Below are positions 41,573 to 49,090 of a stretch of DNA of 60,957 nt, one piece after another (position 1 is the first letter of the stretch; each line of letters begins with the position of its first letter). The stretch comes from CAZNYN01 sp964422205 (lineage in GTDB: Bacteria > Synergistota > Synergistia > Synergistales > Synergistaceae): contig CAYRAI010000008.1 in assembly GCA_964422205.1 (NCBI GenBank), positions 1 to 60,957 on the forward strand, written 5' to 3'. A program made the translations under genes and the position numbers. The notes under the pieces were generated by a model. The model worked only from the letters and a program-made list of their open reading frames with translations, was not told the DNA's origin and ran no database searches.

Positions 41573-43360
41573 ATGAAAAAACTTTTGGCAATGTTGATTC
41601 TGTCTCTAATGACAATATTTCTGGCAACGGCATCTATGGCGGCGTCTATAACGCTTAACATCGATTCTCTGGCATACAATGCGGATGATAAGCAAGATCT
41701 TCTCGGCATGACAAGTTCAAGAACGCCTGACGGCAAGTATGACGCGTCCTTCACTATCGATGTCAGCGGAGCTCAGGCAATAAAGGAAATATCTCTAAAG
41801 AACGAGACAACCGGCAAGTCTTGGAGCACATCTCCTTCCGGATCTGCCGAGCTATTGCTCGTTCAGGATGCAAATGGAGCTGTCATAAACAAGAGCTCAA
41901 GGATGCCGGTAACCCCAGTACTTCTTGCCGCCAGCTTCAAGCTCTTCATCAATGATGCAGTGTCATCTATTCCCAAAGACTCATCTTTCGCAGTCACTGT
42001 AACTCTTATCGACAACAAAACGGTAACTGCCAAAACCACAGCCAAGGCAGTTGCCTCAAATCAGACGACAAAGCCCGCACCCACTACGACACAGACTCCG
42101 GCAGCTCAGACTTCCGCGTCAGACCCCATAGCCTCATTTGAGACAAGAGGCACGAGCGACTTTGACCTTGCCGGAGACGGGGAGAAAATAGGCGGAAACG
42201 GCAAAAACGATTTCCAGTTTGACATTAAATTCTCCTTCAAGGATCTGACGGTAAAGGGACTTAAGCTCACAGCCTCGGCAGGCAGCAAAAAAGCCGAGTG
42301 GGACACAGTGCCGGGCAACAAGATCCCCCTTGTCGTAATGATAGATGCATCCAAAAATATCGTAAACAAGGCTGACGGCTCCGTGACGTTCACAGGCAGC
42401 GGAGAGGCATTCTACTCCCTTCTTGTCCACGATAAGGACGGAATCCTGAATGCCCCCAATGTTAAGACAAAAATCACAATGACTCTGTCCGACGGACGCA
42501 TGGTTGAAAAGGAAGCTGTAAAGGGCAAGAAAATTCTCGGAGACAATGCCATTCAGGCAGAGTACAAAGGGACAGGCAAGTATGACTTCGTCGGACAGAG
42601 TGAGAAAATGGAGTCAAATATGAATCCCGACAGATTTATCAGCGCCGCAGTAAATGCGACAGGCACAATCACGGGCGTGAGAATAAAAGATACAAAGAGC
42701 GGAAACATCTGGGACACGATTCCTTCAAATAAATATCCTCTCGCTGTAGTCATGGATTTAAAGGGCACGAAACTCAACAAAGCGGACGGAACTGTCTCAA
42801 TTCCAGTCAAAGGGACAACAGAGCTCCATATCGGCTTTGACGAAGAGAATGACAAGAACACAGGCCCATACCAAGTTACGTTCGTCCTTGACAACGGACA
42901 GCTCATGGAGACTACAACAGGCTCGACGGCGGCAGTAAAGACAGAATCAAGCGTTACAAAGGCCGACAGAGCTGTTAAGTTTACATCCGCAAAGCCCTCT
43001 GTCGTAAATGTTGACCTCGTTGGGAAGAGCAAGAAGAAGGGCGCGAGCGGAGCAAAAGATACAGCTCTCAACATACAGATAACAGGCAAAGGCACAATAA
43101 CAGCCATGGTTCTTGCAGCTTCCGACGGAAGAGGATGGGACACACTCCCCTCCAACAACGGCAGGTGGATTCTCGGCGTACGTCAGGGCAGCAAAATGCT
43201 CAATGCCGCAAACGGAACTGTCAAGATAACTGTCAACGGCACAAAATCATATCAGATTCTAATGCAGGACAACGGTAAACTGGCGGCAAAGAAAGGCGCC
43301 CTGACTCTCACCACAACATGGGGAGACGGAGAAGTAACAGAGACAGAACTTAAGTGGTAA
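41573..43360 (+). CDS. Secreted protein with four tandem ~140-residue repeats, function unknown
   Basis: A 595-residue exported protein; the signal peptide is 1-24 (MKKLLAMLILSLMTIFLATA...). No known domain is recognised. Four related units are visible, each with a tryptophan in a W(D/S)TxPS-like motif (W84, W243, W380, W522), then LNKADGTV-like segments (NKADGSV, LNKADGTV, LNAANGTV), a D-x-G turn and a final T-x-x-x-x-DG strand. A Thr/Pro/Gln-rich linker (about 164-182) separates unit 1, the most divergent, from the rest. There is no Synerg-CTERM tail, so the product is probably periplasmic or released. GGAG lies 9 bases before the ATG. Confidence 0.85.
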   Translation: MKKLLAMLILSLMTIFLATASMAASITLNIDSLAYNADDKQDLLGMTSSRTPDGKYDASFTIDVSGAQAIKEISLKNETTGKSWSTSPSGSAELLLVQDANGAVINKSSRMPVTPVLLAASFKLFINDAVSSIPKDSSFAVTVTLIDNKTVTAKTTAKAVASNQTTKPAPTTTQTPAAQTSASDPIASFETRGTSDFDLAGDGEKIGGNGKNDFQFDIKFSFKDLTVKGLKLTASAGSKKAEWDTVPGNKIPLVVMIDASKNIVNKADGSVTFTGSGEAFYSLLVHDKDGILNAPNVKTKITMTLSDGRMVEKEAVKGKKILGDNAIQAEYKGTGKYDFVGQSEKMESNMNPDRFISAAVNATGTITGVRIKDTKSGNIWDTIPSNKYPLAVVMDLKGTKLNKADGTVSIPVKGTTELHIGFDEENDKNTGPYQVTFVLDNGQLMETTTGSTAAVKTESSVTKADRAVKFTSAKPSVVNVDLVGKSKKKGASGAKDTALNIQITGKGTITAMVLAASDGRGWDTLPSNNGRWILGVRQGSKMLNAANGTVKITVNGTKSYQILMQDNGKLAAKKGALTLTTTWGDGEVTETELKW

Positions 43361-43386
43361 ATGTAAGCTGAAGCTTTAAAGATCGC

Positions 43387-43419
43387 GCAGGCCACTCCTT
43401 ACGGAGGGGCCTGCTTTTT
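43387..43419 (+). terminator. Terminator of the secreted repeat protein
   Basis: Stem GCAGGCC/GGCCTGC with an inner CTCC/GGAG, followed by five Ts. Confidence 0.85.
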
Positions 43420-43458
43420 ATGTCAACATATATGCTTCTATTGTTGCCACATAACACC

Positions 43459-43481
43459 TGACATTAATCCACATAATGTCA
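43459..43481 (+). promoter_or_regulatory. Inverted repeat, candidate operator of the permease operon
   Basis: TGACATTA and TAATGTCA are perfect inverted 8-mers separated by 7 bases, ending 18 bases before the -35 box. This placement suits an activator or a looping repressor. The regulator is not identified. Confidence 0.5.
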
Positions 43482-43499
43482 AAAAATACACATACTTAG

Positions 43500-43528
43500 T
43501 TGACAAAATAATGGCTCCGGAGTATTTT
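43500..43528 (+). promoter_or_regulatory. Promoter of the permease-phosphoribosyltransferase operon
   Basis: TTGACA and TATTTT are separated by 17 bases, 40 bases upstream of the permease start. No purine riboswitch motif is present between them and the gene. Confidence 0.7.
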
Positions 43529-43567
43529 TAACAATGTTGTTTAAAAATATAACACTGGAGGAATATT

Positions 43568-44680
43568 ATGGAAACATTTATGACAGACCTGCTTGCAGCA
43601 CTTGCTGTTGTTGTCAACGGGATACCTCAGGGACTTTTGGCATTGAGCTTCGGCTTCGCCGCTTTTCCGACAAGCGCTGCTTTTCTTATAGGAGCAGCCG
43701 GATCGCTTGCATTTAACTCTGTCGCGACAATATCATTTCAGGCCGAGACAATCACACTTGCAGGCAAAATGGGGAAAAATATTAAGGAGAGACTCAGCCT
43801 TGTATTCTGGGGAGGCTTATTCTTAGTTATCCCTTCCGCCCTGGGTCTGAATGAGAGAATCGTCAGCTTCATCGGCCCGGTTATAGTCAGCTCTATGATG
43901 GCAGGAGTAGGCATAATGCTCGCCTACGTTGCCATAGACCTTCTCAATTCGGAAAGATATTCAGGAACAGTATCAATGATTACCGGTCTTGTCGTATGGC
44001 TTATTACTCTGGATCTTGCAGAGACAATTATTATTTCCGTCCTTGTATCCACCATTGTCTATAATGTTTTAAAGAAACAGGGGAAAGTGGAGGAGCAGAA
44101 TCTCGTCCACGACCTTTCAAGGGAAAAGTTCACATTCGGAAATATAGAGTGGAAACTCTGGGAGCATCCTATGATAGTAGTAAACGCCCTCGCCCTCTCG
44201 TGCCTCAATATCGGAGCTAACATCAGCTTCGGCAAGATAACAGGCAGCATAGCGGGAGTGGACGCGAACATAGACCACCTGGCAGTATATTCTTCACTGG
44301 CTGATATGGTCTCATCTTTCTTCGGAGGCGGCCCCGTAGAGGCTATAATATCGGGAACAGCTACAGCCCCCAACCCTCTGCGCTCCTCCGTAATGATGAT
44401 GCTTATAATGGCAGCAATACTGGTATTCAAGCTTCTTCCAACAATAGGGAAATATGTCCACAGCGCGTCAATAGCAGGATTTCTCTTTGTACTGGGAACT
44501 TTTGTCACTTTCATAACAAACGCTCAGGGAGCAATAGCGTCAGTCCCTGCCGTCAACGGGCCATTCGGTTTCTCTCCGTGGGGCATGGTCATAGGAGCTA
44601 CAATACTTACATCGGCAAGATGGAATCCCTTCTTCGGCCTATTAGCCGGAGTATCTCTCAAACTTATATTCGGACTTTAG
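43568..44680 (+). CDS. NCS2-like purine/nucleobase permease
   Basis: A 370-residue inner-membrane protein with about eleven hydrophobic segments. Features such as GFAAFPTSAAFLIGAAGSLA, SSFFGGGPVEAIISGTATAP and a final SARWNPFFGLLAGV resemble nucleobase-cation symporter 2 (xanthine/uracil/AzgA) members, although it is shorter than the usual 430-480 residues. GGAGG precedes the ATG by 6 bases. The next gene encodes a purine-type phosphoribosyltransferase, so uptake and trapping of a purine base is the likely role. The exact base is unknown. Confidence 0.7.
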   Translation: METFMTDLLAALAVVVNGIPQGLLALSFGFAAFPTSAAFLIGAAGSLAFNSVATISFQAETITLAGKMGKNIKERLSLVFWGGLFLVIPSALGLNERIVSFIGPVIVSSMMAGVGIMLAYVAIDLLNSERYSGTVSMITGLVVWLITLDLAETIIISVLVSTIVYNVLKKQGKVEEQNLVHDLSREKFTFGNIEWKLWEHPMIVVNALALSCLNIGANISFGKITGSIAGVDANIDHLAVYSSLADMVSSFFGGGPVEAIISGTATAPNPLRSSVMMMLIMAAILVFKLLPTIGKYVHSASIAGFLFVLGTFVTFITNAQGAIASVPAVNGPFGFSPWGMVIGATILTSARWNPFFGLLAGVSLKLIFGL

Positions 44681-44690
44681 GAGTGTTTTT

Positions 44691-45239
44691 ATGAGCGAGT
44701 ACTACACACTGCAAATATGCGGAATCAAAAGAGAGCTTAAAAAAGTAAAGGTAGCACCAAACCTTATAATAGCTTCATTTGTAATGCTCGGAGACACTGA
44801 GCTTATAGAAAAATGCGCCGACTTTCTCTATCAGAAAATCAAAAATATCGGACAGATTGACATACTCGTATGTCCCGAAGCCAAGGGAATTCCCCTTACA
44901 CACGCACTGGCAGTCCGTCTTGGTTTAGACTACGTTGTGGCGAGAAAGTCTGTAAAAGGCTATATGGAGAATCCCATTATATCCGAAGTGAAGTCCATCA
45001 CTACAAACGAGCCCCAGATAATAGTGATAGACGAGAATGATGCCGCTCGGTTGAAGGGTGCTAAGGTCTGTATAATTGATGATGTTGTATCCACAGGAGG
45101 TTCTTTGAAGTCTCTTGAGAGCCTGCTTGCAAAGACAGGATGCAAAGTTACGGCAAAAGCCGCTGTGCTGCTCGAAGAGGGCGGCTGTGACGGAGCAGAT
45201 CTGATTTACATAGACAAACTGCCTGTCTTTCCGTGCTGA
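44691..45239 (+). CDS. Purine phosphoribosyltransferase (adenine/xanthine type)
   Basis: A 182-residue type I phosphoribosyltransferase with the PRPP loop CIIDDVVSTGGS (about 125-136) and an upstream PEAKGIPLTHALA region resembling the adenine PRTase PPi loop. It converts a purine base and PRPP to the nucleotide. GGAGTG precedes the ATG, 10 bases after the permease stop. Adenine is likely; xanthine is possible. Confidence 0.82.
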   Translation: MSEYYTLQICGIKRELKKVKVAPNLIIASFVMLGDTELIEKCADFLYQKIKNIGQIDILVCPEAKGIPLTHALAVRLGLDYVVARKSVKGYMENPIISEVKSITTNEPQIIVIDENDAARLKGAKVCIIDDVVSTGGSLKSLESLLAKTGCKVTAKAAVLLEEGGCDGADLIYIDKLPVFPC

Positions 45240-45244
45240 TAAAA

Positions 45245-45287
45245 TAAAAAAGAGCCTCTTCCAAAATTGGAAGAGGCTCTTTTTTTA
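45245..45287 (+). terminator. Bidirectional terminator
   Basis: A stem of 12-14 bp (AGAGCCTCTTCC / GGAAGAGGCTCT) is flanked by A-rich and T7 runs. It serves the phosphoribosyltransferase and the convergent iorB. Confidence 0.88.
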
Positions 45288-45863
45288 TTGTGCCAAACCT
45301 GCTTTGAATGCTTCTATGTTCAGGTTCAGGAGTTTAGGCGGAACTGTGTCTCTTATTACCGATTCCCAGTCCAAGTCCTCGAGATTCATCGCCTTTACCA
45401 GTGCTCCCAGAAGGACTACATTCTGCGCTTTTATGTTGCCGAGTTCTTCCGCTATTTTGCCTGCGTTGAACTCTTTGATGTTTGTAACTTCCGCTTTTAA
45501 TTTTTCAATTACTTCGTCAGGATACTTAGCCGCTCCGATAAGGACTGGAAGCGAGTATATTTCAAAATTATTGACTACCAGAGTCCCGCTCTTTTTAAGG
45601 TAAGCAAGCCAGCGTACGGCCTCGACTTTTTCAAATGCAACAAGGACATCCGCCTCACCCATAGGTACAACGGGAGAGGCCACTTTTGTGCCGTAGCGAA
45701 CATGAGTTGTTACACTTCCTCCGCGCTGTGACATGCCGTGAATTTCCGACATTTTGACATCATAGCCTTTGCGGACAAGTCCTTCAGTAAGAATCTTTGA
45801 GGCCAGTATTGTACCCTGTCCTCCTACTCCGACAAGAAGGATGCTCTTTGTATCGTTTGTCAT
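45285..45863 (-). CDS. iorB: Indolepyruvate:ferredoxin oxidoreductase, beta subunit
   Basis: A 192-residue IorB-type subunit starting MTNDTKSILLVGVGGQGTIL, with GGAGG upstream; a 21-codon extension into iorA was rejected. Conserved motifs include GVGGQGTILASKIL, MSEIHGMSQRGGSVTTHVR and GEADVLVAFE. With IorA it oxidatively decarboxylates aryl pyruvates to aryl-acetyl-CoA, reducing ferredoxin. The gene starts 4 bases past the iorA stop. Confidence 0.93.
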   Translation of the reverse strand: MTNDTKSILLVGVGGQGTILASKILTEGLVRKGYDVKMSEIHGMSQRGGSVTTHVRYGTKVASPVVPMGEADVLVAFEKVEAVRWLAYLKKSGTLVVNNFEIYSLPVLIGAAKYPDEVIEKLKAEVTNIKEFNAGKIAEELGNIKAQNVVLLGALVKAMNLEDLDWESVIRDTVPPKLLNLNIEAFKAGLAQ

Positions 45864-45867
45864 GATT

Positions 45868-47628
45868 TTATTCCTCCCTCGAAATAGCTTTTTTAGGGCA
45901 TATCTGAGCGCATACGGTGCAGCCATTGCAGGTGGCTCTGTCTATAAATATTTTCCCGTCACGGAAGTTAAGAGCCGGGCACCCCGCCTTAAGGCACATT
46001 TTGCACTTGATGCACTTGTTCTGGTCAACATAGCACTTCATCTCTGCGCGCGCCTTTATCACTTCTTTTATAAGAGCACAGGGTGATGTCGTTATTATTA
46101 CGAATGGCTCATCAGCCTCATATCCGTCCCTTATAGCCGCTTTTGTCTCATCTAGCATATATGGGTCAATAAGTCTGATATTTTCCGGTTTTACTCCGCA
46201 GGCTGTGCAGAGAGCTTTGAGGTCTACCTGATGGGTGGGCTCTCCCATCAAGGTGCGTCCCGTTCCTGGATTTTCCTGGTGCCCCGTCATAGCTGTTATT
46301 CTGTTATCCAGTATATTTACCACTATAGGAGCTTTGTTGACAACTGCGTCAATCAGCCCTGTTATCCCTGAATGGAAGAAGGTTGAGTCTCCTATTACGG
46401 CAAATATTTTCTGTTTTCTGCCAGATTTCTCAACAGCTTTGCGGAAACCTACTCCGGCGGATACGCTTGCTCCCATGCATATTACTGTGTCAATGGCAGA
46501 AAGGGGAGGAACCATTCCCAGTGTGTAGCAGCCTATGTCTCCCGTTACGATGACATCCTTGTATTTTCCTATTTCGTAGAAGAAGCCTCTGTGAGTGCAG
46601 CCAGCGCAGAGGACTGGAGGACGAGGAGGAACTTCCGCCTCTATTTTATATCCGCCCTGCTCGATGCTTTCGGGGAAGAACGCACCTCTTATAACTTCCG
46701 GCGTAAGCTCGTCTACCCATGGCAGTTTTTCGCGCCCAACACACTTTATCCCGAGAGCCTTGATGAAGTCTTCAAGGTATGGCTCATTTTCTTCTATGAC
46801 GTATAATTTTTTGACCGATGAGGCAAAGTCTTTTATCTTATTTTCGGGCAAAGGCCAAGTAAAGCCCAGCTTAAGGTATGAAGCGCTGTCGCCGAATACT
46901 TCTTTGGCGTGGTTGTATGCTATTCCGCTCGTTATAATGCCTATCTCTTTGCCGTTGTACTCAGTGCGGTTAAGAGGGGTTTTTTCACTGTACTCTTTCA
47001 TTGCGGCAATGCGCTCTTCCATTAGGAATTTGCGCTTTTTGGCCGCAGCTGGTGCCATGACATATTTGCCGGGATTTTTCGCATATTCTTTGACTTCTCT
47101 CTCTTCTCTTTCGCCTGCCGCAACAAGTGTCTTGCTGTGACAGACTCTTGTTGTTACACGGAAGAGTACGGGGGTGTCAAATTTTTCGGATATTTCAAAA
47201 GCTTCCTTTACGTAGTCGAGCGCTTCCTGACTGTCGGACGGCTCAACCATAGCAAGCTTCGCGTGCTGAGAGTAGTACCTGTTGTCCTGTTCGTTCTGAG
47301 AGCTGAAAAGCCCAGGGTCATCAGCAGTTACTACCACAAGTCCTCCGTTGACTCCGGTATATGCCAGAGTAAAGAGCGGGTCTGCAGCCACGTTAAGTCC
47401 CACGTGCTTCATAGCTGCAAGAGCCCTTGCCCCAGCGATTGAAGCCCCTGCGGCAACTTCCAGAGCTACTTTTTCGTTTGTTGACCACTCCGAGTAGACT
47501 TCTTTATAGCAGGAGAGATTTTCAAGTATCTCGGTAGACGGCGTTCCAGGATAAGCCGCGGCCACATGCAGACCGGCTTCCCAAGCACCGCGCGCTATAG
47601 CCTCGTTGCCTGTCATTATCTTCTTCAT
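45868..47628 (-). CDS. iorA: Indolepyruvate:ferredoxin oxidoreductase, alpha subunit
   Basis: A 586-residue subunit. The N-terminal pyrimidine domain is MTGNEAIARGAWEAG...AYPGTPSTEI. The TPP-binding domain contains GDIGCYTLG and GDSTFFHSGI...NILDNRITAM. The C-terminus carries two [4Fe-4S] motifs (CIKCKMCLKAGCP and CNGCTVCAQICP). AGGGAGG precedes the ATG. The enzyme degrades aromatic amino acids via indole- or phenylpyruvate, fitting a peptide-fermenting anaerobe. Confidence 0.95.
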   Translation of the reverse strand: MKKIMTGNEAIARGAWEAGLHVAAAYPGTPSTEILENLSCYKEVYSEWSTNEKVALEVAAGASIAGARALAAMKHVGLNVAADPLFTLAYTGVNGGLVVVTADDPGLFSSQNEQDNRYYSQHAKLAMVEPSDSQEALDYVKEAFEISEKFDTPVLFRVTTRVCHSKTLVAAGEREEREVKEYAKNPGKYVMAPAAAKKRKFLMEERIAAMKEYSEKTPLNRTEYNGKEIGIITSGIAYNHAKEVFGDSASYLKLGFTWPLPENKIKDFASSVKKLYVIEENEPYLEDFIKALGIKCVGREKLPWVDELTPEVIRGAFFPESIEQGGYKIEAEVPPRPPVLCAGCTHRGFFYEIGKYKDVIVTGDIGCYTLGMVPPLSAIDTVICMGASVSAGVGFRKAVEKSGRKQKIFAVIGDSTFFHSGITGLIDAVVNKAPIVVNILDNRITAMTGHQENPGTGRTLMGEPTHQVDLKALCTACGVKPENIRLIDPYMLDETKAAIRDGYEADEPFVIITTSPCALIKEVIKARAEMKCYVDQNKCIKCKMCLKAGCPALNFRDGKIFIDRATCNGCTVCAQICPKKAISREE

Positions 47629-47647
47629 TTATACTGCCTCCCTTTGG

Positions 47648-47688
47648 AAAAAAACCCGGCTTCGGCTGCTTTCGCAGGCAAAGTCGGG
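47648..47688 (-). terminator. Terminator of the gyrA-psd-pssA operon
   Basis: On the minus strand CCCGACTT/AAGCCGGG pairs with one mismatch, with extra pairing inside, followed by seven Ts. It sits between pssA and iorA. Confidence 0.75.
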
Positions 47689-47735
47689 ATATATCGCTTT
47701 ATTGCACTCAACAGAACAAGATGTGCCGAAAAGGA

Positions 47736-48470
47736 CTAATCTTTTTCGTGCACAGTGTGTTCCTCATCGAGGAGCCACTGCGCGCCGTCAAAGTGGACAA
47801 GTCCGCTGGCTATGTACATAAGCCCCACAAGCAGGAAGGCTTTCTCCCTGAGCAGTGCGAAGCAGAGGAAGATGAAGCCGGTGAGCCCGTAAAACTTAAT
47901 TTTGTTAATATTTTGCTTTTTCAGCTTCTTAGCATTGCAGTAAGGAACCGAACTGACCATCAAGCCTCCGACAAACACCATGGCGGACATGGCTATTAGA
48001 GGAGTCAGAGGAGCTTTAGCTATGACAAAGGACGCAAGCAGAAGTCCGCCCGCCGGGATAGGAAGTCCCTGGAACGGTCCTGCAGGTACGTGGGATACAT
48101 TAAAGCGTGCAAGCCTGAGCACTCCGCAGAGAGCAAAGAAGGATGCAGCAAGAGCTCCGAATATTCCTCCGTCAATGCCGATATAGGTTACGTACATAAG
48201 AAAAGCCGGCGCGACTCCAAAGCTTATTGCATCAGCAAGGCTGTCAAGTTCTTCGCCGAAGGTGCTGCTTCCGCCGAGGCTTCTGGCAACTCTGCCGTCC
48301 ATAACATCAAAGAATACAGCGAAGCATATCAGCACCGCGGCTGGTATGAGTTTGTCGTGGTATGTCATAATAAGCGATGTCACTCCGCAGAAGACACTGC
48401 CGCTTGTTATCATGTTTGGAATTATCATTCTTATGGGTATATTGCGAACTCGTCTGTCTCTTTTTCTCAT
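47736..48470 (-). CDS. pssA: CDP-diacylglycerol-serine O-phosphatidyltransferase
   Basis: A 244-residue membrane enzyme with the CDP-alcohol phosphotransferase motif DGX2ARX8GX3DX3D, seen as DGRVAR, then G and the SLAD aspartates (about 58-82). About six hydrophobic segments follow. It makes phosphatidylserine. The start overlaps the psd stop (ATGA), so the two steps to phosphatidylethanolamine are translationally coupled. Confidence 0.93.
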   Translation of the reverse strand: MRKRDRRVRNIPIRMIIPNMITSGSVFCGVTSLIMTYHDKLIPAAVLICFAVFFDVMDGRVARSLGGSSTFGEELDSLADAISFGVAPAFLMYVTYIGIDGGIFGALAASFFALCGVLRLARFNVSHVPAGPFQGLPIPAGGLLLASFVIAKAPLTPLIAMSAMVFVGGLMVSSVPYCNAKKLKKQNINKIKFYGLTGFIFLCFALLREKAFLLVGLMYIASGLVHFDGAQWLLDEEHTVHEKD

Positions 48471-49084
48471 TTTTTTAACACTCCTATCACAGTCTCCCCG
48501 GCCGTTACCTTATCGCCTATCTTTACAGAAGGAACTATTGCCGGGGGCAAGTAGATGTCCACCTTTGAGCCCAGTTTTATCATACCATATCGCTGTCCCC
48601 TGTCCAGAGCATCTCCGATATGAACTTTGCAGACTATTCTTCTTGCAAGTATTCCAGCTATTTGGGTAAGCACAAAGCGTCCGTATTCGCACTCGGCTCC
48701 CACGTAAAATCTTTCATTTATCTCGGAAGCCTTTGGAGCTATGGCAAACCATTTTTTGCCAGGTACATATTTCGTATAAGCTACTTTTCCTGCTGTGGGG
48801 AAACGGTTTACATGAACGTCAAAAGCATTCATAAAAATTCCTATCTTTACAGCCTTTCCGGTGAATTCGTGGTGTGACTCTTCTATTTCAACGACTTTAC
48901 CGTCAGCAGGAGAGATGAACCCCTCATCTGAGGAGGGAGTCCTTTCCGGGTCACGGAAGAACCAGAGCACTATTCCCATAGGAACGAGCAGCACCGCCGA
49001 GATAACGGGGGAGATAAACCAGCCTCCGACTATCATGCATAAAAGACCGCCTACTGTCGGGAATCCTTCACGGGCCAGCTTCAT
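48467..49084 (-). CDS. psd: Phosphatidylserine decarboxylase
   Basis: A 205-residue short-type decarboxylase. Two N-terminal hydrophobic segments are followed by ISPADGKVVEIEE, NAFDVHVNRFPTAG, and the self-cleavage site LGS in GMIKLGSKVDIYLP, where Ser becomes the pyruvoyl group. The product is phosphatidylethanolamine. It follows gyrA by 6 bases and overlaps pssA. Confidence 0.93.
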   Translation of the reverse strand: MKLAREGFPTVGGLLCMIVGGWFISPVISAVLLVPMGIVLWFFRDPERTPSSDEGFISPADGKVVEIEESHHEFTGKAVKIGIFMNAFDVHVNRFPTAGKVAYTKYVPGKKWFAIAPKASEINERFYVGAECEYGRFVLTQIAGILARRIVCKVHIGDALDRGQRYGMIKLGSKVDIYLPPAIVPSVKIGDKVTAGETVIGVLKK

Positions 49085-49090
49085 ATTATT

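Noticed and set aside
42553..43158. A 201-codon frame on the minus strand
   Set aside because: It lies wholly inside the secreted repeat protein on the other strand and shows only reverse-complement composition.
43420..43567. Purine riboswitch upstream of the permease
   Set aside because: The conserved core of purine aptamers is absent; a promoter and an inverted repeat are seen instead.
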